Shown one piece after another: positions 7,372 to 15,127 of a DNA stretch of 15,178 nucleotides. The notes beneath the pieces were generated by a model. The model searched no databases and had not been told where the DNA came from. It saw only the letters and a program-made list of their open reading frames with translations. How positions within the stretch are numbered: position 1 is the stretch's first letter; every line of letters starts with the position of its first letter. Source of the DNA: Zelonia costaricensis (taxonomy: Eukaryota > Euglenozoa > Kinetoplastea > Trypanosomatida > Trypanosomatidae); contig JASAOO010002962.1 of assembly GCA_030849075.1 (NCBI GenBank), positions 1 through 15,178 of the forward strand. Reading direction: 5' to 3'. Both the position numbers and the translations under genes were made by a program.

Positions 7372-10300
7372 TTAGAAGTCCGTCACCTCGCGCTGCGTCA
7401 CCTTCGCATACCACCGCTGCCCATCCGCGCTCTGCCGCCGGTCGTGTGATGAGATGTCGAACACAAACGGGCCGCGCATCGGTGCGGGCGCCCAGCCCCC
7501 ACCGGACTGGGCCCGCTGCTCTGGCGAGAGCAGCCGTCCCGCGTCCCACGCGCCTCCCCAGAGGGTGGTGGATGGGTCGGCACCGGTCTGGCCGCGGCGG
7601 GCCTTAGCCTCCGCGCCCTTGGTGCGGGCTTGCCCTACCTTTCCGCCCGCCTCGTCCCCACTGTCGTCGGCGTCGCTCGAGTCCCAGTCGCGCAGCTGCG
7701 ACTGCAAGGACGCGGCGGACGCGCTGTGGCGCTGCAGCCGGTGCATGAGCTGCGCCGCCTGCGTCATCTTGCCCTGCTCCAGCAGCTGCTGTGCGTCGGG
7801 CACGGTGGGGCCCCAGGAGGGGCACGCGAAGTACATGTCCGCCTCTGTGCGCGGCGGTGGCGGCGGCGAGGAAGCCGAGGACGCGGTCGCCGAGTCGTTC
7901 ATCGACCTGCTCTCCGCCGCAACGGAGGTCAGCGGCGGAGGCAGATAGCGCGGCACTTCGCGCGTCGTCCAGGTGTCCCACGAGACCTGCGTGTTCACTC
8001 CCGCCGGCGGGGGCGTCGGCGTCGGAGGCATGAGCGGCGGCGGGGCGGGGGCGGACCCGGCGTCGCCGAGCTCGCCCGCGCCTGCGAGCGCCTTCGCCGC
8101 GGACCACGAGAGCCGTTCCGCCCGCATCATATCGACCAAGGCCTCGTCGCTGATGTCCTCGGACGCGATCGACGGCGGCGGCCGCGTGGCCCAGGCAGAG
8201 ACGCCAAACGCCTGACTGGCCGCGTCCCCGGCGTGTGGGGAGGGTGGGCCGAGCGCGCTGCCGGGGTTGAGCCGCGTGGTGGTCACCGTCGAGGGCGCGG
8301 GGTCAGCCGCGCTGCCTGTGATAGGGATGGTGGCGGAGGTGATGGGCACGATGGGGGCACGCGGGATGACAACGGGCATGAAGCGCGAGGCCCGCAGCGC
8401 GGCAGCCTCGACGTCGCCGTCGATCGTGCGCCGCTCCTCCTCAGACACGCGCCGCACTCCCGCGGACGCGCTTGACGACGCAGCCGCGTCCGCCGTCTCC
8501 GTCGCGGACGAGGTCAGGGAGTTGGCGGAGTCGAGCTCTCCTTCCACCATCGCCTGCATCGCCCGCCGCGAGTCGGCCAGCGTGACGAAGAGGTGGATGG
8601 CGGCGAGCGACGGCGTGTGTGGAACCTCGAGCGTGCAGCGGGCGGGGGCCGCGAGGTACATGGCGGCATCCGAGCCAACGCGCACGGTCGCTTCCTTGCC
8701 GCGTAGCATCTGCGCCGGCATGCGCTGGTAGTGCCCCACCAGCGACACATCGAGCGGCACGTGCAGGCCGCAGCGGCTTCGCGTCGTCGACCACCACAGC
8801 AGGAAGGCGTCCAGGTCCTTGCGGGTCGAGCTCTCCATCACGCCGTCCAGCAGCTCCTTCGAGGGGGCGGCGTCCTGCAGGATGGACGACGATATGGGCA
8901 GCCCTGTCGTGCGGGAGGGGCGGCGGTCAACACCGAGCCCGCCAGCCGGTACGGCAGCGCCGGCTGCTGCGGCACCTGCCTTGGCCGACGCCTCCTTGCC
9001 TGCCGCGCCGCCGAGCAGCAGCTCCTTCGCCCTCGCCACGTCCGCGAGCGGCAGCATCGCGTGACCGTGGCTGTCCATCACAACGAAGATGCCGTCGGGG
9101 CGGCAGTACAGCCCACGCGAGACCCACCGTCCCTGACTCCAGCACCCCGCGTACACGCTGCCGTCGGCGTAGCGGCGCAGGGCCACCATGCGGCGTTGTG
9201 TCAGCCGGTAGAAGCAGGCGTCGCACACGCGCAGCTGCTGGCCAGACGCCGAGGCGGAAGTCGGGCTGCGTGGGCTGCCACTGCCCGAGTTGCCGCTGGG
9301 GCTGCCGCCGCTGCCTGCTTCGCCCGTGACGGTGGCCGGCAGCGTCGCACGGTGCTGCGTGCACGTGTCGCAGAAGACGTCGCCGCAGAGCCGGCAGTGG
9401 TGGCGCCGAAGAAAGAAGGAAAAGGCCGTGCCGCACTGCCCGCACTCGGCGGCGTCGCCGTCCTCGATCATGAGCGGCGCGGTGAAGCAGTCGTCGCGCT
9501 CGTTGCCATCTCGGTACGTGGTCTCGTACACCTCACCGGTGGCGCGCTCGTACGTGCGGGTGAAGCCGCACGACGTGCCCTGCACCCACGACCCTTCCAC
9601 CACGCACGTCGAAGTAAAGAGGAGCCCCTTCCCGTTCTGCTGGTTCTGGCTGAAGTCGCCGTAGTAGGCCCCACTCGTCGTGACGAGCTTGCCCATGCCC
9701 TCCATCGCATCCGCCACGAAGGTGCCGCTGTAGATGGAGCTTCCGTCGGCAAACTGCAGCATGCCCGTGCCATGGCGGCGGCCGTGCACCCACTCCCCGT
9801 TGTAGATCGACCCGTCCGGGCTGTAGCCGAACCCGCGGCCGTGCGGGCGCACCCCGGCCGCCAGCGTCTCCTCCACCTCACCGAGGAAGTGCACGTCGTG
9901 CACCTTGCCGCGCCGGAACTCCGCCAGCAACACCGAGCCGTCCTCGAGATGGTACACGCCCTCCCCGTGCCACGCGTCGCGCGCGAAGCTGCCCTCGTAC
10001 CACTCGCCGTTGGGCATGTACTGGGTGCCAAAGCCGTGCCGCTCCCCGGCGCAGAAGCCGCCGCGGTAGTAGTGCTGCCGCCCCCACCAGAGCTCGCCGT
10101 ACACGTGCGGAATCGTGTGCGAGGTGTAGCCGCAGTAGATGATGTACTGCGTCGGGGGCAGCAGCTCGCTGCCGGACCGGAGCGGATCGTCGAGGGTCGC
10201 GGGCGAGCGTGCACGTCGCGACGCGGACAAGGCGAACGCAGCGGGTGGCGGCACGGCGGGCGCTGGCGACGCGTCGGCCGAAGTGGCGGCCAGCGCGTGG

Positions 10301-13300
10301 GAGGCACCCGCGGAGGCGCCACGCGGCGTCGAGGGTGCGTCACCGGGGCTGACAGTGCGGGTGCCGTCAGGCGTGTCCGCTGCCGGCACCAGAGGTGTTG
10401 CGGCGTCATCGACTGCCTCTGCGCCACCGACAGCGGCAGCCAGCATCGTGGGCAGCGCCACAGCGGCAGCGGCTCTGTCGCTGTCATCTGGGGCGGGGCG
10501 ACTCACAGAGCCCGGCAGCGACTCCCCAACCGCCGAGACCTGCCGCGTCGACTCGCGGCCGTAGTCGCCGTCTGCCGCCAGCGGCTTCGTCGTGCTCGCC
10601 GTCGCCTCGTCGTTCCCGTCGTCCGCGTTGCCGTCCGTGCGCGACGCCACACCCGCCTCCCCCCGGCGCCGCAGCTCGCGCTGCTGCTTGTCCCCCTCCA
10701 CCACGGAGGCGAACATCGTCATAGGAATCCACAGCTGGCTGTAGCGCAGCTTCCACAGCACGGCCCGCACACAGTCGGTGCACACCGGCAGCGTGGAGAC
10801 GCTCCTCTTGTCGTACGCGTGGTCGACCTGCGCGGCGGTGATGCTGGGAAAGGCGAGCGGCCGCGTGGGCCCGCCCGCGGTGTTAGTCAGCGCCGTCTTG
10901 GCCGCCGCCGCCGCAGCGAGCTGCACGACGCTCTCGGAGGCCAGGGAGGCGTGCCGCAACAGCGCCTTCACGTCCTCCTGCAGCGCCGGCCCATCCGTGT
11001 CCATCGGGCCCAGGCAGGAGGTGCAGGTCGAGCGGAGACACAGCGTGCAGTGCACCCGCTTGCGGAAGAAGCTGTACTCCTTACTGCACAGCGAGCAGCG
11101 CGTGTCCGGGGCCGGGGGCGAGGACAGGGCGGAGGCCGCCGGCACAGCTGCCCCCTGACCGTCTCCAGCAGCGGCGGCTGTGCCGGCACCACCACCACCA
11201 CCACCACCAAGGGCGAGAGGCGAAGCGGCGACCGTCAGCCGCCCCCCTGCAACCCGGCGGGGCTCGCCGCGGACGTCGTCCGGGGCCTCGGTGAGGATAT
11301 CCGTGTAGCAGGACTGCAGTCGCGGTGCGACGAAGTGCAGCACCGTCCCAGCGCAGTTGCGGGCCGCCGCCCGGCTCGACTGCCACGTGGCGAAGTGGTC
11401 GAAGGCGGACCACGGACGGTACGGGATGGCGAGGCGGGGCACGTTGCCCAGCCACTCCCCGGCAAGCACCACGCCAGAATTAAAGTAAACCACACCCGTG
11501 CCACTCGCGCGGCCCACCGCCACGGTTGACGGCGCGTCGGCGAGGTGGAGGGCAGTGGCGCAGGCGGACATCTGCTTCGCCGTCGGCACCGGCCACGACA
11601 CCCACGGCAGTCCTCCAATCGGCGGTGCCCCAGGCACGGCACCGGCGGACGTCGTCCCCGCACGAGCGCCACCACTGATGCCGCGGTTGCCGTTCCCCTT
11701 CGTCTTGGCGCCAGCGTCGGGCGTGAGTTCGGGGGCGGGCGCGGCGGCGGCAGCCATAGTGGGGGAGTGGAAGAGCTGCGGCCACGTCGCGCCGCCCGGC
11801 AGCGGGGCGGTCTGCGCCGCCACCTGCGGCAGCACCACCGCCGTGTACGCGCCCAAGTCCAACGCATGCGGGCACCACGAGCAGGAGAAGGTGTAGTGGT
11901 TGCTGAAGTCGACGAGGACACGGCGGGGCCTGTCGCTGCGGTCCGCCTCGTCGTCTGTGTCGGCGTCACCCTGGCTGGTGCTCCCGGCCGCCTCGCCGAC
12001 GCCGAGGCCACCCATCAAGCCAGACCCGATGAGCCCCCACAGGTACGACAGCCCAAAGAGGTCCCCGGCAAGCGCCGCGCTGGTGACTTCCGCATCGCCC
12101 GTCGCTGGGGTTGCGGCGTCGCTGGTGGCCGCGACGGCGTCGGTCTCGGCGCTCGTGTCGAGTGCGCGGCGCACACGCGAGCGGCGCAGCACGCTCGGCA
12201 CGATGGTCTGGTACACAGGGTCGACGCGGTTGCGCTGGTGCCACACGCCCGTTCCGCACGGCGCATCGCCGGCCCAGCCGCACTCCAGCACGGACCCGTC
12301 GGGTCCCCACAGACACGCCCGCGGCGCGACGCGGGCGCCGTTGCGGAACGGACCGATGTACACGGTGCCGTTCGGAAAGGCCCACACTCCCTTGTCGCAG
12401 TGGAGCACCTCGCGCACCCACCGGCCCTTGATCACCATCGAGGGCACCGTCGCAAGGTTGATGGGACGCCCCATATCCTTCACCGACTTGCCAGCCCGAC
12501 CTCCTACGGTGGCCACCCCGCCGCTGCCACCGCCGCTGTTGGCGTTCGCGTTGTCGCCGGCGCTGCCGGGCTTGCGCTGATCGGCGAGGTTCAGCGAGCC
12601 GCCGACGAGGCCGTCGAGGGCGGGCAGCTTCAGCATGCCCAGCCCATCACGCACGCCATCGCGGAAGAGACCGAAGTAGTCGATAAAAAATGGCGACAGC
12701 GCAGCCTGCCCACCGGCCACCGCGCTGGCCGCCGTCGCGTCGGCACCAGCCACCGCGCCGCGATCGGGCGCCAGCGGGCGGCCCTCCTCGTCCCCTGCCA
12801 CTTCGGCCCCACCCGCCGGCGACGCCCACGCGCCGTCAGCCAGCATCGCGCTCAGCTCCGCCAGCTTCAGCGTCGAGTTGCTGGCCCGCATGGCCAGGAA
12901 GGTTTCCACCGGCAGCATCAGCCGGCCGATGCCGTGGAACACCGACCCATTCCACTCCCCCTCGTAGCCGCCAACGAAGGCGTTGTGTTGCCAGCGGCCG
13001 GCGCGGATCGTCTTGTCGGCGCGCTGCAGCAGCCCGAGGCCGTGGCGGACGCCGTGCACGTACTGCCCGCTGAACTCCGCCTGCTCCGCCGCGTAGCGCA
13101 TGTTGCCAGGGCCGTGGCGGAGGCTCTTGTGGAAGCGACCGGCGAAGAAGTCCCCGTTGGCATACCAGAGCAGCCCGCGGCCGTGCATGTGCTCGCCGTG
13201 CCACTCCCCCTGGTAGCAGAGGTAGTGCCGCGTGCTGGCCTTGGCCGCCGTCGACGCAGCCGCCACCCCCACTGCCGCTGCGGCGGCCAGCGAGGCAGGG

Positions 13301-14697
13301 GGCGGGGGCGGGGAGGGCGCGCTGGGGCTGCTGCTGCTGCTGCTGGCAGCATTCTGTGCAAGCCCTGCCTCCGCTGGCGAGGGAAGTGGGCTCTCCGCCG
13401 CACTCACGACCCCACCGGCAGCCGCCGCCGCGGCGCTCATCGCCGCCGCCTTCACGGCGGCCGTGTCGGGCTGCTGCTCCCAGTGCATCGTGCCGATCGT
13501 CCGCTCCCCGCGAATGAAGATGCCGACGAAGGTGGAGACGCCGGGGACGACGACGGTGCCTTCGCCGTGGATGAGACCGCTCTGGAACTCGCCGCGCATC
13601 GTGGCCCCCGTGCGCTTCAGCGTGTACTTGCCCTGTCCGTGCCGCAGCTGGTCCCGCCAGGCACCTTCGTAGACGTCTCCGTTGCGGTACCGCATCGTCC
13701 CGTGTCCGTCGATGCGGTCGCGCGCGAACTGCCCAAAGTACTCGTCGCCGTTCGCGAAGCGCATGACGCCCTCGCCGTGGCGCTGGTCGAACTCCATGCA
13801 CCCCTTGAACAGCGACCCGTTCGGGAACATGATCTTGCCGTTGCCGTGGCGCTGGTCGAAGGCCCACTCCCCGTCGTAGACCTCACCGTCCAGCTTCAGC
13901 AGCTTCCCGCGGCCGTGCCGGCAGTTGTCTCGCCACTCGCCCTCGTACACGTCGCCGTTGTAGTACCGCATGATGCCGCTGCCGTGCCGGTAGTGCTGGG
14001 CGTCGAAGTCGCCGATGTACTCTTTCGGCGCCGCGGCGGTCGCAACGAGGTCGAACGGGGAGACGTAGGAGAGACCCTTGAGCAGGAGGTTGCCCACATT
14101 CGCGCCCACGCCGCCGCCGCTGCCGTCCGCGCCGCTGTTGGGGTTGCGTGGCCGGTAGTCGACGTACTTGCGGGTGTAGGAGATGGTACCCTTGCCCTGC
14201 ATGTGCCCCTCCCGCCACGTTCCGTGGTAGGTGAAGCTGCCCGTGACGAGCACGCCGTCACCGTGGAAGACGCCGTTGGCCCACTCCCCACCGTAGCGGT
14301 CGCCGTGCTGGTAGCGCTTGCACAAGGTGGTGAACGAGGAGGCGACTTGGTTGGCTGCCCCGCCCTGCGGGACGCCGCGGCCGAAGAAGAATGACGTGAA
14401 GCCGCCGCCCCCACCGCCACCTCTGTTTTCGGCAACGTCGAAACTCGGCGCGGCGGTCTCATCGTACTGGAAGAGCATGATGCCGCACCCGCACGGCACG
14501 CGGCACTTGTTGTCCTCAATGAGGGGGCCGTAGTAGTGGCTGCCATCTGCTAGCACCAGCGACGGCGCCATGCCCTCCCGCGGCGTGAAGCTCGTCACCT
14601 GAATCGTGGTCACAGGGCGCGTGAGCAGGGCGTTGGGGTCGTAGTACTGCGGCACACCTCCACTCTCACCACGTGCCGCGGCGGTCGTGTCGGCCAT
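7372..14697 (-). CDS. Giant MORN-repeat protein with two FYVE-type zinc fingers
   Basis: The protein has 2441 residues (MADTTAAARGES...), with ATG at 14695-14697 and stop TAA at 7372-7374. MORN-like repeats (YxGEWxxGxxHGxG, about 23 residues) occur in blocks: about 135-174, 227-400, 495-595, isolated degenerate copies at 674-820 and near 1078, 1543-1715, and one more at 1849. A divergent FYVE-type finger uses C1201, C1204, C1217, C1220, C1225, C1228, C1306 and C1309. A near-canonical FYVE uses C1752, C1755, C1768, C1771, C1776, C1779, C1825 and C1828, with the RRHHCR basic patch at 1764-1769 and RVC at 1823-1825. Its upstream WxxD motif reads MIED (M1743). Low-complexity Ala/Ser/Pro/Gly linkers separate the blocks. 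Residues about 1955-2055 look ordered but are unrecognised, and the C-terminus has Trp-containing segments and acidic patches. By family knowledge, FYVE fingers bind phosphatidylinositol 3-phosphate on endosomes, while MORN arrays form elongated dimers and bind membranes or scaffold cytoskeletal structures. I infer a PI3P-dependent membrane or cytoskeletal scaffold. No kinase, VPS9 or RhoGEF domain is seen, unlike PIP5K- or alsin-type MORN proteins. No signal peptide is seen. Confidence 0.93.
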   Translation of the reverse strand: MADTTAAARGESGGVPQYYDPNALLTRPVTTIQVTSFTPREGMAPSLVLADGSHYYGPLIEDNKCRVPCGCGIMLFQYDETAAPSFDVAENRGGGGGGGFTSFFFGRGVPQGGAANQVASSFTTLCKRYQHGDRYGGEWANGVFHGDGVLVTGSFTYHGTWREGHMQGKGTISYTRKYVDYRPRNPNSGADGSGGGVGANVGNLLLKGLSYVSPFDLVATAAAPKEYIGDFDAQHYRHGSGIMRYYNGDVYEGEWRDNCRHGRGKLLKLDGEVYDGEWAFDQRHGNGKIMFPNGSLFKGCMEFDQRHGEGVMRFANGDEYFGQFARDRIDGHGTMRYRNGDVYEGAWRDQLRHGQGKYTLKRTGATMRGEFQSGLIHGEGTVVVPGVSTFVGIFIRGERTIGTMHWEQQPDTAAVKAAAMSAAAAAAGGVVSAAESPLPSPAEAGLAQNAASSSSSSPSAPSPPPPPASLAAAAAVGVAAASTAAKASTRHYLCYQGEWHGEHMHGRGLLWYANGDFFAGRFHKSLRHGPGNMRYAAEQAEFSGQYVHGVRHGLGLLQRADKTIRAGRWQHNAFVGGYEGEWNGSVFHGIGRLMLPVETFLAMRASNSTLKLAELSAMLADGAWASPAGGAEVAGDEEGRPLAPDRGAVAGADATAASAVAGGQAALSPFFIDYFGLFRDGVRDGLGMLKLPALDGLVGGSLNLADQRKPGSAGDNANANSGGGSGGVATVGGRAGKSVKDMGRPINLATVPSMVIKGRWVREVLHCDKGVWAFPNGTVYIGPFRNGARVAPRACLWGPDGSVLECGWAGDAPCGTGVWHQRNRVDPVYQTIVPSVLRRSRVRRALDTSAETDAVAATSDAATPATGDAEVTSAALAGDLFGLSYLWGLIGSGLMGGLGVGEAAGSTSQGDADTDDEADRSDRPRRVLVDFSNHYTFSCSWCPHALDLGAYTAVVLPQVAAQTAPLPGGATWPQLFHSPTMAAAAAPAPELTPDAGAKTKGNGNRGISGGARAGTTSAGAVPGAPPIGGLPWVSWPVPTAKQMSACATALHLADAPSTVAVGRASGTGVVYFNSGVVLAGEWLGNVPRLAIPYRPWSAFDHFATWQSSRAAARNCAGTVLHFVAPRLQSCYTDILTEAPDDVRGEPRRVAGGRLTVAASPLALGGGGGGGAGTAAAAGDGQGAAVPAASALSSPPAPDTRCSLCSKEYSFFRKRVHCTLCLRSTCTSCLGPMDTDGPALQEDVKALLRHASLASESVVQLAAAAAAKTALTNTAGGPTRPLAFPSITAAQVDHAYDKRSVSTLPVCTDCVRAVLWKLRYSQLWIPMTMFASVVEGDKQQRELRRRGEAGVASRTDGNADDGNDEATASTTKPLAADGDYGRESTRQVSAVGESLPGSVSRPAPDDSDRAAAAVALPTMLAAAVGGAEAVDDAATPLVPAADTPDGTRTVSPGDAPSTPRGASAGASHALAATSADASPAPAVPPPAAFALSASRRARSPATLDDPLRSGSELLPPTQYIIYCGYTSHTIPHVYGELWWGRQHYYRGGFCAGERHGFGTQYMPNGEWYEGSFARDAWHGEGVYHLEDGSVLLAEFRRGKVHDVHFLGEVEETLAAGVRPHGRGFGYSPDGSIYNGEWVHGRRHGTGMLQFADGSSIYSGTFVADAMEGMGKLVTTSGAYYGDFSQNQQNGKGLLFTSTCVVEGSWVQGTSCGFTRTYERATGEVYETTYRDGNERDDCFTAPLMIEDGDAAECGQCGTAFSFFLRRHHCRLCGDVFCDTCTQHRATLPATVTGEAGSGGSPSGNSGSGSPRSPTSASASGQQLRVCDACFYRLTQRRMVALRRYADGSVYAGCWSQGRWVSRGLYCRPDGIFVVMDSHGHAMLPLADVARAKELLLGGAAGKEASAKAGAAAAGAAVPAGGLGVDRRPSRTTGLPISSSILQDAAPSKELLDGVMESSTRKDLDAFLLWWSTTRSRCGLHVPLDVSLVGHYQRMPAQMLRGKEATVRVGSDAAMYLAAPARCTLEVPHTPSLAAIHLFVTLADSRRAMQAMVEGELDSANSLTSSATETADAAASSSASAGVRRVSEEERRTIDGDVEAAALRASRFMPVVIPRAPIVPITSATIPITGSAADPAPSTVTTTRLNPGSALGPPSPHAGDAASQAFGVSAWATRPPPSIASEDISDEALVDMMRAERLSWSAAKALAGAGELGDAGSAPAPPPLMPPTPTPPPAGVNTQVSWDTWTTREVPRYLPPPLTSVAAESRSMNDSATASSASSPPPPPRTEADMYFACPSWGPTVPDAQQLLEQGKMTQAAQLMHRLQRHSASAASLQSQLRDWDSSDADDSGDEAGGKVGQARTKGAEAKARRGQTGADPSTTLWGGAWDAGRLLSPEQRAQSGGGWAPAPMRGPFVFDISSHDRRQSADGQRWYAKVTQREVTDF
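11188..11208 (-). repeat. (GGT)7 run encoding Gly
   Basis: Seven GGT codons in a row (ACC on the plus strand) encode G1164-G1170 of the MORN/FYVE protein, in the linker just before the first zinc finger. The uniform codon, in a gene that otherwise prefers GGC, points to recent slippage. Confidence 0.85.
13331..13348 (-). repeat. CAG-type run read in the Ser frame (AGC)6
   Basis: Six AGC codons give a Ser run at about 452-457, inside the Ala/Ser/Pro linker between the first and second MORN blocks. It is the same CAG/CTG repeat seen in the neighbouring gene, here in the third reading frame. Confidence 0.8.
13620..14020 (-). repeat. Tandem 69-bp MORN-coding repeat block
   Basis: Six consecutive MORN units, about residues 227-364, are encoded with a 69-bp (23-codon) period. 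Two adjacent units share an identical 18-base stretch at 13774-13791 and 13843-13860, exactly 69 bp apart and encoding part of the FDQRHG motif. The other copies are diverged. The array grew by tandem duplication, and the pair in the middle is either the most recent copy or has been kept alike by conversion. Confidence 0.75.
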
Positions 14698-14721
14698 GCG
14701 TGACGGCTGAGAAGCGCGCCC

Positions 14722-14749
14722 CTACACGAACGAAAAAAAAAAAGGAGGG
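14722..14749 (-). promoter_or_regulatory. Candidate spliced-leader acceptor of the MORN/FYVE gene
   Basis: Read on the minus strand, a CCCTCC stretch runs into 11 T (14733-14743), then CGTTCGTGT and AG at 14722/14723. This is a compact polypyrimidine tract with the first AG about nine bases past it. Using it would give a 5' UTR of 24 nt. A second candidate lies farther upstream: the pyrimidine tract at 14884-14909 with its first AG at 14856/14857, giving a 5' UTR of about 158 nt. Both fit the trypanosomatid rule, and the nearer one has the stronger tract. Confidence 0.5.
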
Positions 14750-14778
14750 CAACGAACCGAGTGAGCTGGCCGTGCCCT

Positions 14779-14811
14779 TGTGTGTGTGTGTGTGTGTGTT
14801 TGTGTTTGTGT
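14779..14811. repeat. (TG)n microsatellite
   Basis: About nine TG units are followed by TTTG interruptions on the plus strand, between the two candidate splice acceptors of the MORN/FYVE gene. If the distal acceptor is used, the mature 5' UTR would carry a CA repeat. Confidence 0.8.
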
Positions 14812-15044
14812 GCTTGATCGATGGCACAGAGGCAAGCGTGCTGCTGTATGCGCCGCTCCCAGGGCGACACGCACGAGAGCACGAATAAGAAAAAAAGAAA
14901 AAAAGAAGGTGCGGGTAGGAGCGCAGAGACGCAGTGCGTAGCGATCAGCAGCGAGAGCAGCAGCAGCGGGAGCAGCAGAGCGAAGAGGAAAAGCGCGACC
15001 AGCACACGGGACGACGGAACACAAGGGAGAGCGACAAAGGAGCG

Positions 15045-15127
15045 AAGGAGAGAGAGAGATAGATAGAGAGAGAGGGAGGGAGGGAAGGGAAGGGAGGGAA
15101 GAGGGAGGGGAAGGAGAAGAGAAACAA
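15045..15127 (-). promoter_or_regulatory. Extended polypyrimidine tract
   Basis: About 80 bases are almost pure purine on the plus strand, hence CT-rich on the sense strand. The first AG downstream in the sense direction is not met until 14856/14857, almost 190 bases on, because the region between lacks CT on the plus strand. That spacing is long for a splice signal. The tract may instead act in polyadenylation of the gene to the right, or be a simple repeat. Confidence 0.35.

Noticed and set aside
9468..10487. 339-codon minus-strand frame inside the MORN/FYVE gene
   Set aside because: It is the +1-type shadow of the same strand, Arg/Thr/Ser-rich, with no motif, while the main frame here shows intact MORN repeats and FYVE.
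8731..11529. 932-codon open frame on the plus strand opposite the MORN/FYVE gene
   Set aside because: Antisense shadow for the same compositional reason. The opposite strand encodes both zinc fingers and the middle MORN block here.
11545..14394. 949-codon open frame on the plus strand opposite the MORN/FYVE gene
   Set aside because: It is a complement shadow. High GC at third positions on the minus strand removes stops from the antisense frame. The product is Val/Ala/Arg/His-rich with no domain, and the opposite frame has clear MORN repeats.
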